Of a DNA stretch of 40,783 nucleotides, positions 34,720 through 40,783 are shown one piece after another. The stretch covers positions 1-40,783 of the forward strand of contig NZ_CANLOB010000038.1 of NCBI RefSeq assembly GCF_947492815.1, given 5' to 3'. The translations under genes were made by a program, and so were the position numbers. Under the pieces are notes generated by a model. That model searched no databases. It was not told the DNA's origin and saw nothing but the letters and a program-made list of their open reading frames with translations. How positions within the stretch are numbered: the stretch's first letter is position 1; the number at the start of each line of letters is the position of its first letter. This DNA is from an uncultured Dokdonia sp. (lineage in GTDB: Bacteria; Bacteroidota; Bacteroidia; Flavobacteriales; Flavobacteriaceae).

Positions 34720-35913
34720 ATGACAAAGACCGCATATATCGTAAAAGCCTACCGTACAGCCGTAGGAAAAGCACCAAAAGGAGTATTTCGCTTTAAGCGA
34801 GCAGATGAGTTGGCAGCAGAAACCATTCAATATATGATGAATGAGCTACCCAACTTTGATAAAAAACGCATTGATGACGTTATTGTTGGTAATGCTATGC
34901 CAGAAGGATCACAAGGACTTAATATGGCACGCCTCATCTCATTAATGGGATTAGACATTATTGATGTACCCGGTGTGACTGTAAACCGTTTTTGCTCTTC
35001 AGGAATTGAAACTATTGGAATGGCCGTTGCCAAAATCCAAGCAGGAATGGCTGAATGTATCATCGCTGGTGGTGCTGAGTCTATGAGTTCTGTACCGATG
35101 ACAGGATTTAAACCAGAATTAAATTACGACATCGTAAAATCTGGACATGAAGATTACTATTGGGGCATGGGAAATACAGCCGAAGCCGTAGCCAATGAGT
35201 TTAATGTATCTCGTGAAGATCAAGATGAGTTTGCCTATAACTCTCATATGAAAGCCTTAAAAGCACAAGCGGAAGACCGTTTTCAAGACCAGATCGTACC
35301 GATAGATGTAGAGCAAGTATATGTAGATGCCAACGGAAAGAAAGCCACAAAAAAATATACGGTAACTAAAGACGAAGGACCACGTGCAGGAACCAACACT
35401 GCCGTATTAAATAAATTACGTCCTGTATTTGCTGCTGGAGGAAGTGTGACAGCTGGAAACTCTTCACAAATGAGTGATGGTGCTGCTTTTGTACTCGTAA
35501 TGAGTGAAGAAATGGTGAAAGAATTAAACATTGAGCCTATTGCACGTATGGTCAATTATGCAGCAGCAGGTGTACCACCACGTATTATGGGAATTGGACC
35601 AGTAGCAGCCATTCCAAAAGCATTAAAGCAAGCAGGATTACAACAAAAAGATATTGAGTTGATTGAACTAAATGAAGCCTTTGCTTCACAATCACTAGCC
35701 GTAATACGTGAGTTAGACCTCAATCCAGATATCGTAAATGTAAACGGAGGAGCCATTGCCTTAGGACACCCACTAGGATGTACAGGAGGAAAACTATCTG
35801 TACAACTCTTTGATGAGATGCGTAAGCGTGATATGACTGGAAAGTACGGAATGGTGACCATGTGTGTAGGAACTGGACAAGGAGCTGCTGGAATTTATGA
35901 GTTCTTGAAATAA
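34720..35913 (+). CDS. fadA: acetyl-CoA C-acyltransferase (thiolase)
   Basis: A 397-residue thiolase. The nucleophilic Cys is in TVNRFCSSGIETI (about 92), the His in NEAFASQSLA…GGAIALGHPLGCTGG (about 350), and the second Cys in MCVGTGQG (about 388). It cleaves 3-ketoacyl-CoA to acetyl-CoA plus a shortened acyl-CoA. It pairs with the upstream fusion enzyme, although the inverted-repeat unit separates them by 551 bases. Confidence 0.92.
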   Translation: MTKTAYIVKAYRTAVGKAPKGVFRFKRADELAAETIQYMMNELPNFDKKRIDDVIVGNAMPEGSQGLNMARLISLMGLDIIDVPGVTVNRFCSSGIETIGMAVAKIQAGMAECIIAGGAESMSSVPMTGFKPELNYDIVKSGHEDYYWGMGNTAEAVANEFNVSREDQDEFAYNSHMKALKAQAEDRFQDQIVPIDVEQVYVDANGKKATKKYTVTKDEGPRAGTNTAVLNKLRPVFAAGGSVTAGNSSQMSDGAAFVLVMSEEMVKELNIEPIARMVNYAAAGVPPRIMGIGPVAAIPKALKQAGLQQKDIELIELNEAFASQSLAVIRELDLNPDIVNVNGGAIALGHPLGCTGGKLSVQLFDEMRKRDMTGKYGMVTMCVGTGQGAAGIYEFLK

Positions 35914-36103
35914 TTTCGCTTTCGCGAAATTGACCTAAGACGAAGAATACTAGCGTACTCTTGATGTAAGACATAAGATTTTAGCTAGCGCGAAATTGAC
36001 TCAGGGTGGGAACACTAACGTGTTCTTGAATCAGGAACCAAGACTTTTTCGCTTTCGCGAAATTGAAGTAACGTGTGAATACTAGTGCATTCACATTCTA
36101 AAA
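35914..36103. repeat. three tandem ~66-bp hairpin units
   Basis: Each unit begins CGCGAAATTGA (about 35923, 35989, 36056) and contains a short hairpin: GAATACTAGCGTACTC (35945-35960), GAACACTAACGTGTTC (36010-36025), GTGAATACTAGTGCATTCAC (36075-36094). Their centres are about 65 and 67 bases apart. Units 1 and 3 start with an intact TTTCGCGAAA palindrome (35920-35929, 36053-36062); unit 2 has a decayed one. Confidence 0.65.
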
Positions 36104-36150
36104 TTAGAGTAACACTCTAATACATAATACAAATAGAGTAATACTCTATT
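36104..36150. promoter_or_regulatory. two tandem operators, putative TetR-type sites
   Basis: TTAGAGTaacACTCTAA (36104-36120) and AATAGAGTAATACTCTATT (36132-36150) share TAGAGTAAyACTCTA. Both are perfect inverted repeats and their centres are 29 bases apart. They lie upstream of the acyl-CoA dehydrogenase. The shared motif and spacing argue for cooperative binding by one regulator, possibly a TetR/FadR-like one encoded elsewhere. Confidence 0.65.
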
Positions 36151-36215
36151 ATATATAAACAGAATAAATTTTCGCGAAAGCGGACAACATATAAGTAATA
36201 CTAAATTAATAATCA

Positions 36216-36267
36216 GACGAAAGACCTAAGCTAGTGACACATGTCCTACGTCTTAAGTCTTAACGTC
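36216..36267. repeat. imperfect inverted repeat upstream of acyl-CoA dehydrogenase
   Basis: GACGAAAGACCTAAG (36216-36230) pairs with CTTAAGTCTTAACGTC (36252-36267) with one bulge and two mismatches. Similar words (GACCTAAGACG) occur at 35931-35941. It ends 17 bases before ATG 36285 and may fold in the leader of the message. Confidence 0.5.
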
Positions 36268-36284
36268 CTAAGTCAATAGAGAAG

Positions 36285-38099
36285 ATGAGCACAGAAGCAA
36301 CAGAAAAAGATATCCTACGCGGCGGACAATTCCTCGTAAAGGAGACGGCATGTGAAGATGTATTTACACTAGAAGATATCAGTGAAGAACAGAAAATGAT
36401 GCGTGATAGTACCAAAGAATTTGTAGATCGTGAGATTTGGGCGCATTGGGAACGTTTTGAGCAAAAAGACTATGCCTTTACAGAAGCATGTATGCGCAAA
36501 GCAGGTGAATTAGGATTATTAGGTGTTGCTGTGCCAGAAGCTTATGAAGGTCTTGGTATGGGCTTTGTCTCTACCATGCTAGTATGTGATTATATCTCTG
36601 GAGCAACAGGATCATTTAGTACTGCCTTTGGAGCGCATACAGGAATTGGTACCATGCCAATTACTTTATATGGTAACGAAGAACAAAAGAAAAAATATGT
36701 GCCAAAATTGGCAACTGGTGAATGGTTTGGAGCCTACTGTTTAACAGAGCCAGGTGCAGGATCTGATGCCAACTCCGGAAAAACAAAAGCAGTCCTTTCT
36801 GAAGACGGGAAAACGTATAAGATTTCTGGACAGAAAATGTGGATCTCCAATGCAGGATTCTGTAACCTATTTATCGTATTTGCACGTATTGAAGATGATA
36901 AGAATATTACAGGATTTATCATAGAAAACGATCCTAGCAACGGAATTAGTCTGGGAGATGAAGAGAAGAAATTAGGAATTCACTCCTCCTCTACCCGTCA
37001 GGTATTCTTTAGTGATACTGTCGTACCGGTAGAAAATATGCTTTCTGATCGTGGTAACGGATTTAAAATTGCGATGAATGCCTTAAACGTAGGACGTATC
37101 AAATTAGCTGGAGCATGTCTAGATGCACAACGTCGTGTGATTGATGAATCAATCAAATATGCAAAAGAACGTATTCAGTTTAAGACGCCTATTATTGATT
37201 TTGGTGCAATTAAAGCAAAATTAGCACTTATGGCAACCAATGCCTATGTAGATGAATCTGCATCCTATCGTGCTGCTAAAAATATAGAAGACCGTATCGC
37301 TATGCGCGAAGCGGCTGGAAATACACATCAGGAAGCAGAATTGAAAGGAGTTGAAGAATATGCGATTGAGTGTTCGATCTTAAAAGTAGCAGTTTCTGAA
37401 GATGTACAGCAAACGACTGATGAAGGTATTCAGATTTTTGGAGGAATGGGCTTCTCTGCAGATACTCCAATGGAATCTGCTTGGCGTGATGCTCGTATTG
37501 CTCGTATTTATGAAGGTACCAATGAGATTAACCGTATGCTTTCTGTAGGAATGCTTGTGAAGAAAGCTATGAAAGGTCATGTAGATTTCTTAGGTCCTGC
37601 AACAGCTGTTGGAGAAGAATTGGTAGGAATCCCTTCGTTTGAAACACCAGACTACTCAGCAACGCTTTCAGAAGAAAAAGCACTCTTAGCAAAGCTTAAA
37701 AAGGTATTCTTAATGGTTTCTGGAGCTGCGGTACAGAAATTTGGACCACAACTGGAAGAGCACCAACAATTACTCATGAGTGCAGCCGATATCTTAATCG
37801 AGATCTATATGTCAGAAAGTGCCATCTTACGTACAGAGAAAAATGCAAAACGTTTTGGAGAAGAGAGCCAAGCTACACAAATTGCGATGACTCAACTGTA
37901 TTTATTTAATGCCGTAGACATCATCCAAACCAAAGCTAAAGAAGCGATTGTTTCTTTTGCAGAAGGTGATGAACAGCGCATGATGTTAATGGGATTAAAG
38001 CGTTTTACAAAATATCAAAATCAACCGAACGTGATTGCATTACGTAATCAAATTGCTGCCGATCTTGAAGAGAACGGACAGTATCGTTTTGATGGATAA
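36285..38099 (+). CDS. acyl-CoA dehydrogenase, long form
   Basis: A 604-residue flavoenzyme. Acyl-CoA dehydrogenase signatures: GAYCLTEPGAGSDANSGKT (about 150-168), WISNAGFCNLFIVFA, and ARIYEGTNEINRM with the catalytic Glu (about 412-416). About 170 residues follow the usual end (about 430), a C-terminal helical extension as in VLCAD/ACAD9-type enzymes. It makes the first double bond of beta-oxidation. It is separated from fadA by 371 bases of repeats and operators, so it probably has its own promoter. Confidence 0.92.
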   Translation: MSTEATEKDILRGGQFLVKETACEDVFTLEDISEEQKMMRDSTKEFVDREIWAHWERFEQKDYAFTEACMRKAGELGLLGVAVPEAYEGLGMGFVSTMLVCDYISGATGSFSTAFGAHTGIGTMPITLYGNEEQKKKYVPKLATGEWFGAYCLTEPGAGSDANSGKTKAVLSEDGKTYKISGQKMWISNAGFCNLFIVFARIEDDKNITGFIIENDPSNGISLGDEEKKLGIHSSSTRQVFFSDTVVPVENMLSDRGNGFKIAMNALNVGRIKLAGACLDAQRRVIDESIKYAKERIQFKTPIIDFGAIKAKLALMATNAYVDESASYRAAKNIEDRIAMREAAGNTHQEAELKGVEEYAIECSILKVAVSEDVQQTTDEGIQIFGGMGFSADTPMESAWRDARIARIYEGTNEINRMLSVGMLVKKAMKGHVDFLGPATAVGEELVGIPSFETPDYSATLSEEKALLAKLKKVFLMVSGAAVQKFGPQLEEHQQLLMSAADILIEIYMSESAILRTEKNAKRFGEESQATQIAMTQLYLFNAVDIIQTKAKEAIVSFAEGDEQRMMLMGLKRFTKYQNQPNVIALRNQIAADLEENGQYRFDG

Positions 38100-38136
38100 T
38101 ACCCAACTTAATTTCTAAACAAACTATTAGATAGTT

Positions 38137-38165
38137 AAAAGCCACTTCATAACGAAGTGGCTTTT
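38137..38165 (+). terminator. hairpin terminator of the beta-oxidation locus
   Basis: AAAAGCCACTTC (38137-38148) pairs perfectly with GAAGTGGCTTTT (38154-38165) around ATAAC, continuing into Ts, 37 bases after the dehydrogenase stop. Confidence 0.9.
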
Positions 38166-38222
38166 TTATTGGTTGAAGTTTCTTGTAAATACTTCCTCTG
38201 TCTTACTTTTCTTATGTTCTAA

Positions 38223-38255
38223 GTCGTGATTTCTGATTCCCTTGAGTTATGATTC
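38223..38255. repeat. decayed copy of the four-helix-bundle unit's right arm
   Basis: Aligned by eye without gaps to 34658-34690, this 33-base stretch matches at about 24 positions (starting GTC.TGATT, ending TGA.TC). No partner arm or gene lies nearby. It suggests the arm sequence exists outside the complete unit. Confidence 0.45.
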
Positions 38256-38360
38256 TTTTTTAAATCCGCTTTCGCGAAAGCGTATAAAACATTATTCGTC
38301 TATATATTCAAAAACGCTATTTACTATAGCGGTTCTTATAAAGCATACATAAAAAATACA

Positions 38361-38723
38361 TTATGATTTTGCTCGGTTGATAAGAATTTGATCATCCGAA
38401 AATTGCATCCAAGAAAGATCATAAACATAGTGATACATTTTTCCTTTACTATTAATATGGTAATGGGTATGGTATTTAAATCGAAACTTTTTTTGTTCTA
38501 ATACGGTTCTTGAAACTTTGATTTGAACTTTATTTTTTCCTAATATTTCTAATAAAATAGATCGATTTCTATGTAAGAAACGATCAATAGAGATAGATAC
38601 GTTATTTGTTACTTTTCGCAAATTGGTATGGTAATAATTTTTACATCGCACAGAGCAAAAAAGCTTGTCTTTCCTTCCTAAAAAGAACGTACTACATATT
38701 TTACATTTTCGTTGTGACTTCAT
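38361..38723 (-). CDS. small zinc-finger protein next to recombinase
   Basis: A 120-residue basic protein. The N-terminal CKICSTFFLGRKDKLFCSVRCKNYYH has four Cys in C-x2-C…C-x3-C spacing, a probable zinc ribbon. The rest is basic and aromatic (KKFRFKYHTHYHINSKGKMYHYVYDLSW). No catalytic motif. It is divergent from the tyrosine recombinase with 130 bases between, which suggests a linked role such as an accessory DNA-binding protein; that is inference. Confidence 0.7.
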   Translation of the reverse strand: MKSQRKCKICSTFFLGRKDKLFCSVRCKNYYHTNLRKVTNNVSISIDRFLHRNRSILLEILGKNKVQIKVSRTVLEQKKFRFKYHTHYHINSKGKMYHYVYDLSWMQFSDDQILINRAKS

Positions 38724-38853
38724 CGTATTTTTAAAAATATAGAAAAACTGTATTTAACTACCTCAAATATAAGTTTTTAAATTTATTCGTTTTTAACGGT
38801 TATAAACGTTTACTATTATTTTTAAATCAAAAATTACAATACATTTAGTCCAT

Positions 38854-39699
38854 ATGGATTTTACAAACATAGCTCATATTCTAATTCGGAAAAACTATGC
38901 ACCCAATACACAAAAGGTATACCTGAGGTGTCTGTTTGATTTTGAACGTTTCTGTAAAAAAGAATTCATTCCTTTACAAGAAGGTGTAGAGGCGTATATA
39001 AAGTATCTTATTACATCAGGCTATTCAGAGAGTGCCCAAAACCAAGCCATTAATGCGATTAAATTTTATTTTGAAAAAGTATTACATCTTGGCAAACAAC
39101 ACTATATAATAGATAGACCTAAAAAACCAAAGACCTTACCTACGGTTTTAGCTATGAAGGAGGTTTCTAGGCTTTTTGATGTCGTTGAAAACGATAAACA
39201 CAAAGCTATATTACAAACTATATATGCTTGTGGATTGCGAATTTCTGAGTTGTTACATCTTGAAATAGCTCATATTTGTGGGGATCGTAAAACCTTTCAT
39301 TTAAAAGGAAGTAAGGGTAAAAAAGACAGAATTGTACCTGTGCCAGAAGAATTGTTAGTACACTTACGTATATACTATAAAAAAAATCTACCGCACAAAT
39401 ATCTTTTTGAAGGGCATGGAAGTACAGCACTAAATCCTAAGCCCTATACTGCTGCAAGTATAAGAAAGTTACTACACAGAGCTGCAAAAAAAGCGCATAT
39501 TAGAAAGACTGTAACGCCTCATACGTTAAGACATAGTTATGCAACACACTTATATGAAAATGGCATTAATTTAAGAAGCATACAAGTGCTATTGGGTCAT
39601 AATTCTAGTAAAACTACAGAGATCTATACACATGTTACTAATATGCATATCAAAAACACACCGAGTCCTCTTCAATTTTTGAAAAAAAATGTAACTTAG
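38854..39699 (+). CDS. tyrosine recombinase (integron-integrase-like context)
   Basis: A 281-residue recombinase with a full catalytic set: Arg129 (CGLRISELL), Lys in KGSKGKKDR (about 151-158), His223/Arg226 (HTLRHS), His249 (LLGHNS) and Tyr258 (EIYTH). The N-terminal SAM-like core-binding domain is at about 1-85. The C-terminal NTPSPLQFL recalls the SPLD ending of IntI. The distance between the two catalytic Arg (about 97 residues) is XerC-like and leaves no room for the extra helix typical of IntI. It points toward the cassettes. TACATTTA just upstream (38840-38847) is a one-off -7 box. Confidence 0.88.
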   Translation: MDFTNIAHILIRKNYAPNTQKVYLRCLFDFERFCKKEFIPLQEGVEAYIKYLITSGYSESAQNQAINAIKFYFEKVLHLGKQHYIIDRPKKPKTLPTVLAMKEVSRLFDVVENDKHKAILQTIYACGLRISELLHLEIAHICGDRKTFHLKGSKGKKDRIVPVPEELLVHLRIYYKKNLPHKYLFEGHGSTALNPKPYTAASIRKLLHRAAKKAHIRKTVTPHTLRHSYATHLYENGINLRSIQVLLGHNSSKTTEIYTHVTNMHIKNTPSPLQFLKKNVT

Positions 39700-39700
39700 A

Positions 39701-39757
39701 CAGGTAATGATATACATGTAAAATATAGTACATGTATGATATAAAGTAGTTACCTGC
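39701..39757. other. putative attachment site next to the recombinase gene
   Basis: Nested inverted repeats begin two bases after the recombinase stop: CAGGTAA (39701-39707) with TTACCTG (39750-39756), and ATACATGTA (39712-39720) with TACATGTAT (39729-39737). The right boundary GTTACCTGC (39749-39757) is the exact complement of GCAGGTAAC at 40426-40434, the outer arm of the attC-like site. It could be attI-like or a cassette-free attC. Confidence 0.6.
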
Positions 39758-39766
39758 AAGCTAAAA

Positions 39767-40060
39767 ATGACGACAACGATTAGAAATAGAACACTTGAAT
39801 TTTCAGTAACAGGACTATCTGTCGTATTACTTGCCTTGACAATTATGACATACTTCCTTGACCAAAACAAATCCAATTGGGTTTGCGGACCAGTTTTATT
39901 TCTAATCGAATTAATTGCACTTGGACTTCAAACCATTTTGACTGTTTCAATTTGGAAAACGACAAATGAGAAGACCAAATTAGCTCTGTTGGTGTTGAGT
40001 ATTCTAATAATTGGTTTTATAGCCTATGGATTTGTGAATTTCAATCTGAACTGCACCTAA
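39767..40060 (+). CDS. cassette membrane protein 1, unknown
   Basis: A 97-residue protein with three hydrophobic segments (about 10-30, 42-62, 70-90). It starts ten bases after the presumed cassette boundary and its stop overlaps the next start (TAATG), so the two genes form a pair. No family recognised. Cassette genes with short membrane proteins of unknown role are common in integrons. Confidence 0.6.
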   Translation: MTTTIRNRTLEFSVTGLSVVLLALTIMTYFLDQNKSNWVCGPVLFLIELIALGLQTILTVSIWKTTNEKTKLALLVLSILIIGFIAYGFVNFNLNCT

Positions 40061-40443
40061 TGACAACCAACTCAGACCTAGAATACATACTAATTACAAC
40101 GCTGACAGTATTACTTTTTATCCTGCCAGTTGTCTTAACGCTAAATCGACTGAAACACAAAATGACTTTCAGCCTGACAAAAATAAGACTGCTTTTCAAC
40201 TACTCTTTGATACCACAACTTGGACTTGGTCTCTTATTGTATTTGACTTTTTTGGTTTTCGGTGGAAACATATTCGGAAACCTTACAAAGACAAATTGGT
40301 TTGAGCTAATTTCAATTGCGACTTTGTGGTTTTACATAATCGGAGTGTTCTATTACATTCCCTCAGTAGTCGTTCTGAATTTAATAGTTGGACTGATAAA
40401 TTTGATAAGAAAAAATAAAAAGCCAGCAGGTAACAATGTATAA
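40060..40443 (+). CDS. cassette membrane protein 2, unknown
   Basis: A 127-residue protein with three hydrophobic segments (about 10-28, 45-68, 82-112) and a basic tail. Its stop codon (40441-40443) lies inside the left arm of the attC-like site, as often seen in integron cassettes, where the gene runs into the recombination site. Function unknown. Confidence 0.6.
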   Translation: MTTNSDLEYILITTLTVLLFILPVVLTLNRLKHKMTFSLTKIRLLFNYSLIPQLGLGLLLYLTFLVFGGNIFGNLTKTNWFELISIATLWFYIIGVFYYIPSVVVLNLIVGLINLIRKNKKPAGNNV

Positions 40444-40619
40444 AAAACATAGGGCGATTTAGGCTAAACTTGAAAGTCTGTGTTTCTTTATGAGGTCGCC
40501 AAATATAAAATTTGGCATTTACAAAAAATCATAAAAGCAAAATATTTATATTTGGCTTAGTACCAATCCGAAACGTATTGCTTATCAACTGCCCTACGTT
40601 TCTTATACTAACCGTTGGC
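40422..40619. other. attC-like recombination site
   Basis: The outer arm GCAGGTAAC (40426-40434) is followed by a three-base gap and inner arm 40438-40455, which pairs with 40591-40608 (GTATAA.AAAC.TAGGGC; 16 of 18). The right side ends CC-GTTGGC (40614-40619). The interior holds further hairpins (GCCAAAT/ATTTGGC, 40498-40516; GGCGA/TCGCC, 40453-40500). The R''-spacer-L''…L'-spacer-R' order is that of integron attC sites, but the canonical GTTRRRY / RYYYAAC boxes are not matched exactly. The next gene starts 11 bases after. Confidence 0.65.
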
Positions 40620-40629
40620 AATAATTTGA

Positions 40630-40783
40630 ATGAAAAACACAATTGGAATTTTAATATTAGTATCATTTTTACAAAGTTGTTCGAAAAACAAAATTAATCC
40701 TGATCTAATTGGAAATTGGAAATCTACCAAAAGCGCAAATATTGTTGAATTAAAATTTTTCGAAGATTCTCTGATTTACAACG
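40630..40783 (+). CDS. lipoprotein, lipocalin-like start (partial)
   Basis: The frame is open from ATG 40630 to the window end (51 codons). MKNTIGILILVSFLQSCSK is a lipoprotein signal with the lipobox Cys at about 17. The mature start NPDLIGNWKSTKSANIVELKFFEDS resembles small lipocalin-like lipoproteins. It would be the first gene of the second cassette. The 3' end is outside the window. Confidence 0.6.
   Translation, partial: MKNTIGILILVSFLQSCSKNKINPDLIGNWKSTKSANIVELKFFEDSLIYN

Larger units (their letters stand above)
4369..38279. repeat. dispersed palindrome TTTCGCGAAA, 14 copies
   Basis: Core positions: 4369, 7669, 11229, 11966, 13885, 14696, 18961, 22290, 27194, 34252, 35920, 36053, 36170, 38270 (each 10 bases). 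Most extend to GCTTTCGCGAAAGC. Five lie inside genes, nine between genes. Several of the latter share the flank GCG-T(A/G)TAAA (7669, 13885, 22290 inverted, 34252, 38270). Confidence 0.9.

Noticed and set aside
4369..38279. TTTCGCGAAA as a ParB parS site
   Set aside because: The parS consensus is TGTTTCACGTGAAACA; the centre here is CGCG rather than ACGT, and copies are far too many and too dispersed.
39701..40619. Canonical class of integron (IntI with GTTRRRY boxes)
   Set aside because: The recombinase lacks room for the IntI-specific helix and the boxes do not fit GTTRRRY / RYYYAAC, so only an integron-like call is made.
40512..40697. 61-codon open frame at the end of the window
   Set aside because: It lies within the attC-like site and overlaps, in another frame, the better-supported lipoprotein gene starting at 40630.
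1..40783. CRISPR arrays, tRNA or rRNA genes
   Set aside because: No regularly spaced direct repeats with unique spacers, and no cloverleaf or rRNA-like sequence was recognised on either strand by eye.

Overview
The window reads as a chromosomal segment of a marine-type flavobacterium (Bacteroidota, Flavobacteriia). The basis is low GC, the Bacteroidota -7 promoter box TAnnTTTG upstream of several genes, no obvious Shine-Dalgarno sequences, secreted proteins with the N-terminal QVGINT...LDI...KGILIPR pattern, YfhO and DUF4834 proteins, and a 10-14 base palindrome (core TTTCGCGAAA) that occurs 14 times, inside genes and between them. No rRNA, tRNA or CRISPR was found. The species is not assigned.

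Layout. 1-1811: three tandem paralogues of an unknown small acidic protein, the first lacking its 5' end. 1817-7951 (minus): an envelope polysaccharide or lipid group (YfhO-like membrane protein, family-4 glycosyltransferase, flippase) and two small membrane proteins. 8155-15488 (mostly plus): outer-membrane transporter-like protein, GNAT protein, alpha/beta hydrolase, TlpA thioredoxin, hemolysin III protein, DEAD-box helicase, RluF, with two small minus genes between. 15485-20973 (mostly minus): orphan P-loop NTPase, SIMPL protein, rhomboid protease, LpxL-type acyltransferase (plus), secreted 120-residue protein, GlmM. 21156-22278: AcpH-like and YdjM-like proteins.

22777-26520 is an accessory secretion region. 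It holds a PixA/AidA-family gene with an apparent one-base frameshift, three tandem secreted paralogues and a 41-codon double-glycine peptide. 26592-30270 carries gamma-glutamyltransferase, an unknown secreted protein and an AlkD-like protein. A 59-codon cysteine-rich double-glycine peptide follows at 30492.

31243-38165 is a fatty-acid beta-oxidation locus: MarR regulator with a palindromic operator, fused 3-hydroxyacyl-CoA dehydrogenase/enoyl-CoA hydratase, thiolase and a 604-residue acyl-CoA dehydrogenase. Between the fusion enzyme and the thiolase sits a 514-bp unit: a four-helix-bundle (S23/IVS-type) gene bounded by a perfect 33-bp inverted repeat. Between thiolase and dehydrogenase lie three tandem ~66-bp hairpin units and two putative operators.

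38361-40783 looks like the start of an integron-like cassette array. It has a zinc-finger gene, a XerC-length tyrosine recombinase, a small hairpin site, a two-gene membrane-protein cassette, and a 198-bp attC-like site whose outer arm is the exact complement of the first bases of the cassette. The next cassette (a lipoprotein gene) is cut by the window end. This and the inverted-repeat four-helix-bundle unit are the strongest leads for something undescribed.
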